Assembly: GCA_963775335.1 (NCBI GenBank)
Contig: CAVZIJ010000003.1
Coordinates: forward strand, 744,001 to 808,000
Length of the DNA stretch: 64,000 bases
Direction of reading: 5' to 3'
From: CAVQCX01 sp963775335
GTDB taxonomy: Bacteria > Pseudomonadota > Gammaproteobacteria > Chromatiales > Chromatiaceae
Shown: positions 18,474-27,182 of the stretch, in pieces
How the letters are laid out: every line of letters begins with the position of its first letter
How positions within the stretch are numbered: position 1 is the first letter of the stretch
Program-made: the position numbers and the translations under genes
Notes under the pieces: generated by a model
The model's database searches: none
Told to the model about the DNA's origin: nothing
The model's input: only the letters and a program-made list of their open reading frames with translations

Positions 18474-19849
18474 GAGGGATCAACCCAACACCGCGCAGGA
18501 ACACGAGTATGACCGCGACCGGTGTGACGTATCGGACCACAACATACCAGACACGAAAGACGCGCCCGTCGGCCATCTCCAGCTCATCGCGCGTGGACTC
18601 CCTGGACATGAACCAGCCGGCGAATACCGCCATCGCGAGACCGCCCAGCGGCAGCATGAAATTGGCGGTCAGAATGTCGAGGACGTCGAACGGGCCGTTG
18701 GTCTTGAGCTCTCCCCCGAAGCTGAAATCGAAGGCCCAGGCCGAGAATGACATGATCGTGACGATTCCCAGCGCCCAGGCCGTCAGGCAGACTGCCGTTG
18801 TCGCCTGAGCTCGGCTCCAGCCGCGGTTCTCCACCAGCCAGGCCACCGCCGGCTCCACCAGGGAGATGGCGGAAGTCCAGGCCGCAAACACGACGAGGAC
18901 GAAGAACAGCGTCCCGAACAGGATCCCGCCGGTCATATGCCCGAAGGCCGTCGGCAAGGTCTGAAAGATGAGCCCCGGTCCGGCGCTCGGCTCCAGGCCA
19001 TTGGCGAACACCAGGGGGAATATCGCCATGCCGGCAAGCAGCGCCACCGCCGTATCCATCAGCGCAATGACCACGGACGTTCTTGAAGATCGAGGTGTGC
19101 TTGGGCATGTACGATCCGTAGACCATGATCGCGCCCATGCCCAGACTCAGGGTGAAGAAGGCGTGGCCCATCGCGGTGAGCACCCCGCCCGCGCTGATCT
19201 TCGAGAAGTCGGGCTTGAACAGAAACTGCAGCCCTTCGGCGAATTTGTCGGTGCGCGTCGCATAGCCGACGAGCACGAGAAGGATCACGAACAAGGCGGG
19301 CATCATGATCTTCACCGCCTGCTCCAGACCGGACCTGACGCCCCGCGCCACGACGATGCCCGTCATACCGATGAAGATGGTGTGCCAGGCCAAGAGACGC
19401 TCGGGATCGGAGACGAGCCGGCCGAAGACCGCGCGGGCATCCTCTCCGGAGATATTGACGAATACCCCGCCGGCCATCCGAATCACGTACGCGACCGCCC
19501 AGCCGGCGATCACGCTGTAATAGGACATGATCAGGAATCCTGCGATCATCCCGGCCCAGCCGATCAGCTGCCAGACCCCATGGCGGCTCTCTTCGTGGGC
19601 CAGGGTCCGCATCGTATTGATAGGGCTCTGGCGGCCACGCCGCCCGATGAGCAGCTCCGACATCATGACCGGAATACCGATCACGGCGACGCAGACCAGG
19701 TATACGATGACGAACGCACCGCCCCCGTTCTCGCCCGCAATGTAGGGAAACTTCCAGATATTGCCGAGGCCGATGGCCGAGCCCGACGCGGCCAGGACGA
19801 ACATCAGGCGCGAGGACCACTGCCCGTGAATCGAGGTGCGCTCTGCCAT
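18466..19849 (-). pseudogene. Sodium-dependent (NSS family) transporter with a frameshift
   Basis: The N-terminal part from ATG 19849 gives a clear neurotransmitter:sodium symporter (MAERTSIHGQWSSRLMFVLAASGSAIGLGNIWKFPY, Na+/substrate site) through about helix 6, ending in SYMPKHTSIFKNV. The frame then breaks near 19075-19080. The other frame resumes with VVIALMDTAVALLAGMAIFP and runs to a stop at 18466. Adding one base at the break would join KNVR to VVIALMDT as in intact relatives. About 460 residues and ~11 helices would be restored. It is a recent mutation or a sequencing error. Confidence 0.87.
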
Positions 19850-20024
19850 GCCGGCCCCCATGGTTCTCGCGGCCTCGCGGCCGTCGCTGATGTCCCGGCA
19901 CCCTGCGCCTACCGGGGCCCCGAACGGCGCCCCATTCTCGGTGAATTCCGGGCCGAGAACAAGGAAGCGCGCCTCGGCGGCCGCGCCTTGGCGGGCGCCA
20001 AGCCCTCCCCTACAATGCGGCGCC

Positions 20025-20498
20025 ATGGCCAAGAAGCAGAACCAGCCGGGCAGCGCGACCATCGCGCTCAACAAGAAGGCCCGTCACGACTACTTCATCG
20101 AGCAGACCTACGAGGCGGGAATCGCGCTGGAGGGCTGGGAGGTGAAGAGCCTGCGTGCCGGTCGTGCGCAGATCGGCGAGAGCTACGTCACGGTCAAACA
20201 GGGCGAGGCGTTCCTGTTCGGGGCCCACATCACGCCCCTGCCGACCGCCTCCACCCACGTCAGCCCGGACCCGACGCGGACTCGCAAGCTGCTGCTGCAC
20301 CGCGAAGAGCTCGACAAGCTGATCGGTCTGGCCGAGCGGCGGGGCTACACCCTGGTGCCGCTGGCCCTGTACTGGAAGCGCGGCAGGGCGAAGATGGAGA
20401 TCGGGCTCGCCAAGGGCAAGAAGCTGCACGACAAGCGCGCCACCGACAAGGAGCGGGACTGGCAGCGCGAGAAAGACCGCCTCGTCAGGCATGCCTGA
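20025..20498 (+). CDS. smpB: SsrA-binding protein SmpB
   Basis: It binds tmRNA and brings it to stalled ribosomes for trans-translation. The 157-residue beta-barrel protein has IALNKKARHDYFIEQTYEAGIALEGWEVKSLRAGRAQIGESYV, EELDKLIG, and the basic C-terminal tail (KGKKLHDKRATDKERDWQREKDRLVRHA) that reaches the decoding site. ATG 20025 matches the family start. Its RNA partner ssrA follows 56 bases downstream on the same strand. Confidence 0.98.
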   Translation: MAKKQNQPGSATIALNKKARHDYFIEQTYEAGIALEGWEVKSLRAGRAQIGESYVTVKQGEAFLFGAHITPLPTASTHVSPDPTRTRKLLLHREELDKLIGLAERRGYTLVPLALYWKRGRAKMEIGLAKGKKLHDKRATDKERDWQREKDRLVRHA

Positions 20499-20554
20499 GG
20501 TCAGCCTTGCCCGGGAACCCCCCACACCTCTAGACTGTCATACTGTTAGCTCTA

Positions 20555-20918
20555 GGGGGCGACTTGGCTTCGACGTGGGTCGCGAAACCTGAGAGGCATG
20601 CCGAGGGGCGGAGCACCTCGTAAATCCAGCCGCAAAATGATAGTTGCCAACGACGACAACTACGCGCTTGCCGCTTAAAACCCGGTAGGGTGCCGTCTGA
20701 CCGGAGCCGTGCTTGTGCGTCCGGACATCAGGCGTCGATTCTCACAAGATCGCGGTGAAGCTCGTCCGGGGCCGACCCGCTAAAACCTTACCGGAATCGC
20801 CGCTCGCAGGCCCTGTCGGTCGGGCAGTGAGGGGTTAAACACAGTAGACTCGACTAAGCATGTAGAGCCTCAGGCGGAGGGCTTGCGGACGCGGGTTCGA
20901 TTCCCGCCGCCTCCACCA
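20555..20918 (+). ncRNA. ssrA: Transfer-messenger RNA (tmRNA)
   Basis: The 5' end GGGGGCG pairs with the 3' CGCCTCC before the encoded CCA (20916-20918), giving the alanyl acceptor stem. The T-arm with GGTTCGATTCC lies at 20894-20904. The tag reading frame is at 20646-20678 and encodes ANDDNYALAA then TAA, one change from the E. coli tag ANDENYALAA. The 3' end is the integration site of the element that follows, and the gene is left intact. Confidence 0.97.
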
Positions 20919-20952
20919 TTTCAACATCCAAGCAGTTCCAGCAACATCCAGA

Positions 20953-20977
20953 AGCCCGCGTAACTGCGGGCTTTTTC
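20953..20977 (+). terminator. Rho-independent terminator after ssrA (from the inserted element)
   Basis: A 7-bp stem AGCCCGC/GCGGGCT with a 6-base loop is followed by TTTTTCTTT. It lies 35 bases past the tmRNA end, inside the inserted element, and would now end the tmRNA transcript. Confidence 0.8.
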
Positions 20978-20996
20978 TTTGGTTTCCCGTCCAGCA

Positions 20997-21081
20997 AGGG
21001 GCAACACTGTCCATTGACATCCGGGGGCAAGTGGGGGCAACCTTGGGGGCAAGTGAGTTGCCCCTACATGGAGTTGCCCCC
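20997..21081. repeat. GGGGCAAC arm-type repeats at the left end of the element
   Basis: Direct copies of GGGGCAA(C/G) occur at 20998, 21024, 21034 and 21046. Inverted copies (TTGCCCC) occur at 21059 and 21074, just before the integrase start. The same word recurs at 40535 and 40547 near the right end. This layout fits integrase arm-binding sites, which may also allow the integrase to repress its own gene. Confidence 0.65.
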
Positions 21082-22293
21082 ATGCCGCTGACCGATACCG
21101 CGATCCGCAACGCCAAGCCCGGCGAGAAAACCATCAAGCTGTTCGATGAGCGCGGGCTTTATCTGGAAGTTTCCCCCGCCGGCGGGAAGTGGTGGCGGCT
21201 CAAGTACCGCTTCGACGGCAAGGAAAAGCGGCTGTCCCTGGGCGTGTACCCCGACGTGAGCCTGAAGGATGCCCGCGAGCGGCGGGACGCGGCGCGCAAG
21301 CTGCTGGCCGACGGCACCGACCCGAGCGAGAACCGCAAGGCGCAGAAGTCGGCGCGGGCCGACCGGGCGGCGAACAGCTTCGAGGTGGTGGCGCGGGAGT
21401 GGTTCGCCAAATATTCCGCCACTTGGGCGAAGGACCACGGCAACCGCATCATCCGGCGCTTCGAGCGCGACATCTTCCCTTGGATCGGCGGGCGACCCAT
21501 CGCCGAGGTCGCCGCCCCCGAGTTGCTGACCGTGGTACGGCGCATCGAGGATCGGGGCGCGCTGGAGACCGCCCACCGCGCCCTGGGCAACTGCGGGCAG
21601 GTGTTCCGCTATTCCGTCGCCACCGGCCGCGCCGAACGTGATCCCTCCGGCGACCTGCGCGGCGCCCTGCCGCCGGTGAAGGGCGAGCACTTCGCGGCGA
21701 CCACCGACCCGAAACGGGTGGGCGAAATCCTGCGGGCGCTGGACGGCTACCAAGGCACCCTCACCGTGCGCTGCGCCCTGCGCCTGGCCCCGCTGGTCTT
21801 CGTGCGCCCCGGCGAGCTGCGCAAGGCCGAATGGGCGGACATCGACCTGGACGCGGCGGAGTGGCGCTACACCGTCACCAAGACCAACACCCCGCACATC
21901 GTCCCCCTCTCCCGCCAAGCCGTGACGATCCTGCACGAACTGCAACCGCTCACGGGGCGCGGGCAGTTCATTTTTCCCGGAGCGCGCAGCAACGGGCGGC
22001 CGATGAGCGACAACGCGATTCTCGCCGCCATGCGGCGCATGGGGATCGGCAAGGAGGAAATGAGCGGCCACGGCTTCCGCGCTGTGGCGCGAACCATCCT
22101 CGATGAGGTGCTGGGCGTGCGCCCCGACTACATCGAACACCAGTTGGCCCACGCGGTGCGCGACCCGAACGGGCGCGCCTACAACCGCACCGCGCACCTG
22201 CCCGAGCGGCGAAAGATGATGCAGCAGTGGGCGGACTACCTCGACAAACTCAAGGCCGGGGCTGAGGTTATCCCGTTACCGCAAGGCGCCTGA
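21082..22293 (+). CDS. Tyrosine recombinase/integrase (P4 type)
   Basis: It catalyses site-specific integration at the ssrA 3' end (inferred from position). The 403-residue protein has an N-terminal DUF4102 arm-binding domain (MPLTDTAIRNAKPGEKTIKLFDERGLYLEVSPAGGKWWRLKYR), a SAM-like core-binding domain (~100-190) and the catalytic domain with Arg242 (VRPGELR), His330-x2-Arg333 (HGFRA) and Tyr367 (RAYNRTAHLPERR). All key residues are present. ATG 21082 was chosen because the DUF4102 motif begins there. The repeats just upstream overlap its promoter region. Confidence 0.95.
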   Translation: MPLTDTAIRNAKPGEKTIKLFDERGLYLEVSPAGGKWWRLKYRFDGKEKRLSLGVYPDVSLKDARERRDAARKLLADGTDPSENRKAQKSARADRAANSFEVVAREWFAKYSATWAKDHGNRIIRRFERDIFPWIGGRPIAEVAAPELLTVVRRIEDRGALETAHRALGNCGQVFRYSVATGRAERDPSGDLRGALPPVKGEHFAATTDPKRVGEILRALDGYQGTLTVRCALRLAPLVFVRPGELRKAEWADIDLDAAEWRYTVTKTNTPHIVPLSRQAVTILHELQPLTGRGQFIFPGARSNGRPMSDNAILAAMRRMGIGKEEMSGHGFRAVARTILDEVLGVRPDYIEHQLAHAVRDPNGRAYNRTAHLPERRKMMQQWADYLDKLKAGAEVIPLPQGA

Positions 22294-22493
22294 CTGCTCC
22301 CAGGGGGCCCGATGGGCGGTGGGCAGCAAGTGCTCGCGCGGTGCGTATTGCCTCTGTCCGGGCCCCCTTCTGAACCACGCCAAGCTCGCTGTATATCCAA
22401 GCAAAGCTCTCCCCTTTCTCTCGCTACCTACAAGCATTTCTTGGAATTTTTTCCAGTCCGTTGCCTGATCACACGTTGCACACCATCAGCCGA

Positions 22494-24545
22494 TCAGATC
22501 GCCAACGCCTTCAGCAATGCATCCCGAGGGTCGAGGTAGTAATGGATGGTAATCCTGGCCGCGAGATCGTCGGGCAGGTCATTCAACTGCCTCCGGCTGT
22601 TGATCGGCATCAGGATGCTGCCGGCACCTTTCTCGATGGCTGTTTCAACGACCGCCACGGGGTTGAAGATGGTTTCGAGGGAGCCACCCAGGTTCAGGCC
22701 ACCGCTGACAGCGAAACCGCCCTTGATGCTCTTCTGGAGGAGCGATGAGCACAGCGCGAGCAGCACGCCGACACCGACCGCAGAACCACTCTTGGCGCTG
22801 TCGAATGCCCGCAATTGAACCGTAAACTCGTGCTGGCGCGGCTCGCGATCACCGACCAGCTCCTTCGCCCGAGCGTAGAGGTTTTGCTCGGCACACCGGA
22901 CGCTTTCCTTGAACGGCGGTGGTGCAGGCTGGTTCAGAATCTTCACTCCGCTGCCCGGTCCTTCCGCGATGTCCACCTGATACAGGCCAGGGTTTTCATC
23001 GCCACCACCGCCAGAAATTACCCAGATCTGCCCCGGCGGCAGAGGATCGCTGCCGATACTGTTCTCGCTGTAAACCTCCGGCGTGGCCACGAACTTCTCC
23101 ACCCCGTCTTCACCGATCGTATAACTGAACTGGGTGTTGCGAAACTCGGCGGAACCGATGCGCTTTTGCTGCTCCTTGACCCGCCGGCGGCACTCCAGCG
23201 CCAGACGCAGCGCCCACTCCAGCACCTCGTCGGCAACGGGGATCTCCGGATTCGGCGATACCAGCTTGATCAGGCCGCTGACGGTCTTCTGCACGCCCGT
23301 CGTATCGCGTCCGCTCAGGGCACCCCCCAGGTGCATGCGCCCCTGGAGGACACTTTGCCGGCTCTGGCGCCGCAACTGGCTCCAGCATTCGGACAGGAAG
23401 TCGCTGACCAGGCCGAAGTGATTGGTCAGCAGATCGCGGTTCACTTTGGGCAAATCCCAGCCGGGCAGATAGGCGTGGATGCGGTCCATAAACGCCGTGT
23501 CGTCGCGCATCTCGGGCGGCAGCGGGCCGAACAGGTGGCCCACCCGCTGCTGATGCTGCACGTCCACCTCGAAGTTGCCCACCATCACCACGCCGCCATC
23601 GGCGCGGATGCTCTCCTTGCCTCGACTGAACTCACCGGACTCCATGTAGCCCTTCATGATGTTCACGCCATCCTTCTGGTCGAAGGAGACCCCGGAAATC
23701 TCGTCGAAGCAGACCACGTCGTACTGGCAGACCAAACCGCGCTGGCCGTTCGCGTTGTTCACAAACATGCGCGCGACCGTCGCTTTGCCGCCCGAGATCA
23801 GGTGGGCATACGGCGAGACCTGCTGGAACAGGTGGCTCTTGCCGGTGCCACGGGGCCCGAGCTCCACCAGGTTGTAGTTGCGCTCCACGAACGGCACCAT
23901 GCGCAGCAGCATCATGTCGCGGGCACGGGGGCTGAGTTGTTCCGGCTCTATGCCCACGCTGCGGATCAGGAACCCCTTCCACTCCTCGGTGGCAAATGCC
24001 TCGCGGCCCTCGTAGAGCGCGGGCAGCACTTCGCGCTTGGACAACTGGATCTCGCGCAGCGAGTCAATGCCGAACGGGCGGCCATTCTTCTCCTGGGCGA
24101 TGGTCGGATCGTAGCCAAGCTCTACCTCGGCATAGAAGCCCCCCGTCAGCATGCGCTCGTTGGCGTGGACCATCGATTCGCTGATGCGCACGTCCTTCAA
24201 TTGCAGGCTCGGCAAGGTCGCCACGAAGGAATCGGTCCCGGCATCCAGCCGCGCGGTGATGATGTCGATCAGCTTCACGTGCCCCCTTTCCTTGGCGCGC
24301 GCCTTGAACAGCTCGTGCTCGCCGGCGCGGATGGTCTTTTCTCCGAGCTGGCGCTCGACAATCTTGAGACCTTCGGCGATTTCGTCCTCGTCCACCGAGG
24401 CGCAATAGCGGCCCAGAAGAAACTCGGCCACGTAGGTTGGGACGGGGTATTGCCCCTTGAATTTGCGCACCAGATCCTTGCGCACCACGTAGCCTTCAAA
24501 GACTTTGGTCGCAATCCTATCGATGGAATCCAATTGCTGGCTCAT
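22494..24545 (-). CDS. brxL: BREX system Lon protease-like protein BrxL
   Basis: The last gene of the type-1 BREX operon. BrxL is an AAA+ protein with a Lon-like C-terminal domain; published structures show a DNA-bound ring, and it is needed for defence in many BREX-1 systems. The 683-residue protein has Walker A GPRGTGKSHLF (residues 230-240), Walker B VVCFDEISG, and a C-terminal domain with AKSGSAVGVGVLLALCSSLL and EKGAGSILMPINSRRQL, which hold the Lon-type Ser and Lys positions. ATG 24545 starts 4 bases after the pglZ stop. It is convergent with the integrase. Confidence 0.95.
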   Translation of the reverse strand: MSQQLDSIDRIATKVFEGYVVRKDLVRKFKGQYPVPTYVAEFLLGRYCASVDEDEIAEGLKIVERQLGEKTIRAGEHELFKARAKERGHVKLIDIITARLDAGTDSFVATLPSLQLKDVRISESMVHANERMLTGGFYAEVELGYDPTIAQEKNGRPFGIDSLREIQLSKREVLPALYEGREAFATEEWKGFLIRSVGIEPEQLSPRARDMMLLRMVPFVERNYNLVELGPRGTGKSHLFQQVSPYAHLISGGKATVARMFVNNANGQRGLVCQYDVVCFDEISGVSFDQKDGVNIMKGYMESGEFSRGKESIRADGGVVMVGNFEVDVQHQQRVGHLFGPLPPEMRDDTAFMDRIHAYLPGWDLPKVNRDLLTNHFGLVSDFLSECWSQLRRQSRQSVLQGRMHLGGALSGRDTTGVQKTVSGLIKLVSPNPEIPVADEVLEWALRLALECRRRVKEQQKRIGSAEFRNTQFSYTIGEDGVEKFVATPEVYSENSIGSDPLPPGQIWVISGGGGDENPGLYQVDIAEGPGSGVKILNQPAPPPFKESVRCAEQNLYARAKELVGDREPRQHEFTVQLRAFDSAKSGSAVGVGVLLALCSSLLQKSIKGGFAVSGGLNLGGSLETIFNPVAVVETAIEKGAGSILMPINSRRQLNDLPDDLAARITIHYYLDPRDALLKALAI

Positions 24546-24549
24546 AAGG

Positions 24550-26874
24550 TCATTGTCCAAGCGTGGTGGACAGGGCACCGATCACCTGTCCGGAACTATC
24601 CAAGAGCACGACCTCGGCCCGCCGACCGATGTCAGCATCGTCTTCGAGGAACACCGTCACCCTGCCGTCGGGTGTGGTTTCGCGCGCCTGCTTGTCCGTT
24701 AGCAGCGACGTGTTGGCGTCGGATTGGCTGGTGCGGACATCGACCCGCACGCCCGCAGAGGCGCCACCGACCAACACCCGGCATTTCGCCCCGGTCCACT
24801 TGGCTTCCAGCAGCCGGGCCGAAGCCCCCGTCGGCTGCGCGGCCTTCACGCGCAGCACGGGGGTCACCATTTCCTGCAGCGACACGCCGCCATGGGAATA
24901 CTCTATGGATGCGCGGAAGCTGCCGGCCCCCGGCGGGCTGGCCATCATGACCGACGGGTTCCAGTGCCACTTGAACGCCAGTGCATCGGTCTGCGCATCG
25001 GCCTTCAACGCGGCGCAGCGACTCCAGCGGGTTTCGGTCAGAAATGCCTTCAGTTCGACCTTCGGCAGGCCATTGGGCACCAGTAGCCAGCCGTGATCCG
25101 TCACCACCACCACCTCCGTCCAGCCAGCCTTGAGCAGTGCGCCGACCCGGCTGACCAGATCGCGGATTTCCGCTTCAACGCTGCGCGCGAGCTTCCAGCC
25201 TTCCGTGTGACCGCGTTTGTCGAGCGCGCCGGCTTCCGTCCAGGCCGAACCGGCAGGGTCGCCGGTTTCGTCCGACCCAAGGACCTGCCATCCTCGGTCT
25301 CTCAGGGTGGCCGTAAAACGGTCCTGCGTCAGGAGTTGCCCTGTGGAAACAAGCCGTGTGGCGAGCTCATCGCTCGCATCGCCACCCTGAACAGCGTCGG
25401 CGATGGGAGACGCCGCAGGCTTGGCGGTGGCCGTCACCGACGGGATGGCCGACCACTCCCAGTCCTGCGTGGATTCGATGCCTGCCGCCGCCAGCTTCTC
25501 GGCCAACTGCTGAGCCACATCCATGCGTAGTCCGTCGGCAAACACGACGAGCCGCCCCGCCGCCGCTTCGATGGGCTTGGCGCGCCTGGGCACCGACTGT
25601 CCGTTGGCGTGAATCAGTTGTTGCAGGTGGCGGGCGGTCGTTTCCAGCCACGGCAGATAAAGGGCCCGCAACGTCCCCAGCACGGCACCATGCTGCTCCG
25701 GCGAGCCACAGGCGGCCATGGTCGCCAGGGCGGCGGCATCCACACGCCAGCCGTCGCTGGCATAAGACGCTGCATAGGCTTCCGGAGTGGGCGCTCCAGG
25801 CGCGCTCTGGCACAGACCGGCCAATTGCGCCAGCGGCCGCAGCGCCGTTGCCAGAGGGCTGAGCCCGAGTCTTTGCCACGGGTAAGCGCGCCGCTCTGCG
25901 TGCTGCGCTTCGAGCTCAGCCACCCGGTGGATCACCTCATCCTGCGGGCGATCCACCAGCGACTCCAGCGCCTGCTGCAACTTCCGCTCTTCACTCTCGT
26001 TGAGGCTCGGCCAGACCTCCGCGGAATCGAACATGCCGGGCTGCTTCGGGGCGGCGCGCTTCAGCCATTCCAGGACTCCGGGATAATTCGCCGGTGCCTC
26101 GGCAAAGCGCTTCCAGACCTTACTCCAGTTATTGACACGCGCAGCGAGCAATCCGGCCGCTTTCAGCGGGCCGTCCTTGACCGGATCTAAGCCGGCATCC
26201 GCCTTGCATCGCTGGCAGAAGGCCTTCCATTCGGCGCCCGAGCGGGCCTGTTTGAAGGCCTCGGGATCGCTCAGCCAGCGCAGCAGAAGCCCGGTCGCAT
26301 CCGGCGCCACCAAGGCATTGAAAAACTCTGAATCCAGCCGTCGCCCCTGCAACTGGGTGATCGGTTCCGTCAGCAGCGAGGGCAATGTACCCGCCAGCGC
26401 GTCGAGCGCCGCCTGATCCTTGGCCACATCGAGATCGAGCCCGCCGTGTTTTGAAACCAGAAAGGCATAAGGTGTCCATTCCTTACCGTTCACATGGAGC
26501 CACATCACACCTCGGTACTGCAACTCCACCAGGGCGGCGAGCTCCTGTGGGCAATCCTCCGCGGCACGCAGCCGCTCGCGGCTGATGCCCGGCAGGTAAA
26601 AGATCGGCGCGGTTCCCGCCGGCGGTGCACCGTCAACCACACGCGCCTCGATGCAGCGCAACCATAGCGACGGCCCAGTGCGTTTGCCCGGGGCATAACC
26701 GCCGAGCAGAAACAGCTCCGGGAGCATCGCCCGCAAGTCGGGAATCACTGCTTCCCACAAGCGCTCGGGGTCAGTCCAAAGCACAGCACAAGGCGCAACC
26801 TGATCGCCGGCGGCGTAGGACTGGGCGATGGTTCGCAAGGCCGCCGCCAAGCGTTGAGCGAGCGTCTCACTCAT
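24550..26874 (-). CDS. pglZ: BREX system phosphatase-like protein PglZ
   Basis: The signature BREX protein, a member of the alkaline-phosphatase superfamily. The 774-residue protein has a long helical N-terminal part and a C-terminal PglZ domain with the metal-site segments VVFADGLRMDVAQQLAEKL (~residue 450) and EVVVVTDHGWLLVPNGLPKVELK (~590). It ends in a beta-rich region with GRVTVFLEDDADIGRRAEVVLLD. Length matches BREX-1 PglZ (~750-850). It begins 3 bases after a small gene that separates it from pglX. Confidence 0.95.
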   Translation of the reverse strand: MSETLAQRLAAALRTIAQSYAAGDQVAPCAVLWTDPERLWEAVIPDLRAMLPELFLLGGYAPGKRTGPSLWLRCIEARVVDGAPPAGTAPIFYLPGISRERLRAAEDCPQELAALVELQYRGVMWLHVNGKEWTPYAFLVSKHGGLDLDVAKDQAALDALAGTLPSLLTEPITQLQGRRLDSEFFNALVAPDATGLLLRWLSDPEAFKQARSGAEWKAFCQRCKADAGLDPVKDGPLKAAGLLAARVNNWSKVWKRFAEAPANYPGVLEWLKRAAPKQPGMFDSAEVWPSLNESEERKLQQALESLVDRPQDEVIHRVAELEAQHAERRAYPWQRLGLSPLATALRPLAQLAGLCQSAPGAPTPEAYAASYASDGWRVDAAALATMAACGSPEQHGAVLGTLRALYLPWLETTARHLQQLIHANGQSVPRRAKPIEAAAGRLVVFADGLRMDVAQQLAEKLAAAGIESTQDWEWSAIPSVTATAKPAASPIADAVQGGDASDELATRLVSTGQLLTQDRFTATLRDRGWQVLGSDETGDPAGSAWTEAGALDKRGHTEGWKLARSVEAEIRDLVSRVGALLKAGWTEVVVVTDHGWLLVPNGLPKVELKAFLTETRWSRCAALKADAQTDALAFKWHWNPSVMMASPPGAGSFRASIEYSHGGVSLQEMVTPVLRVKAAQPTGASARLLEAKWTGAKCRVLVGGASAGVRVDVRTSQSDANTSLLTDKQARETTPDGRVTVFLEDDADIGRRAEVVLLDSSGQVIGALSTTLGQ

Positions 26875-26877
26875 GCT

Positions 26878-27138
26878 TCATGCACCGGTCCTGATACCCA
26901 CCCAGCGTCGTTCCTCGACCCGCAACTCCTGGCGGCTGGTGTGCACGAAGACAAACTCGCGGGCGGGATAAGCCCGATGAAGACGCCGGTAGGCGGCAAA
27001 TGCGGCGGCGCCATCCGGACATTTTTCCACCACGGTCATGTCATCGCCGACGAAGACGTCTCCCTCCTCATGGAATTGGATTGCCTCGACGACCAGCCAT
27101 GCGTTTGGATACTCGGCTCGAACCTCTGCCCACTTCAT
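26878..27138 (-). CDS. Small conserved protein inside the BREX operon
   Basis: An 86-residue protein starting MKWAEVRAEYPNAWLVVEAIQF and ending RWVGIRTGA. From memory this resembles a widespread family of ~80-90-residue proteins of unknown function (pattern YPN-W-L-EA ... W-GIR), often beside a retropepsin-like gene. The start has a textbook AGGAGGT site. It sits 44 bases after pglX and 3 bases before pglZ, so it is translated with the BREX operon. It is not one of the six core type-1 BREX genes. A modulator, an antitoxin-like role or a passenger are all possible. Confidence 0.85.
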   Translation of the reverse strand: MKWAEVRAEYPNAWLVVEAIQFHEEGDVFVGDDMTVVEKCPDGAAAFAAYRRLHRAYPAREFVFVHTSRQELRVEERRWVGIRTGA

Positions 27139-27182
27139 TCGTACCTCCTGGCGCTACCGCCAAGTGATCGATCGCTTTGGCG

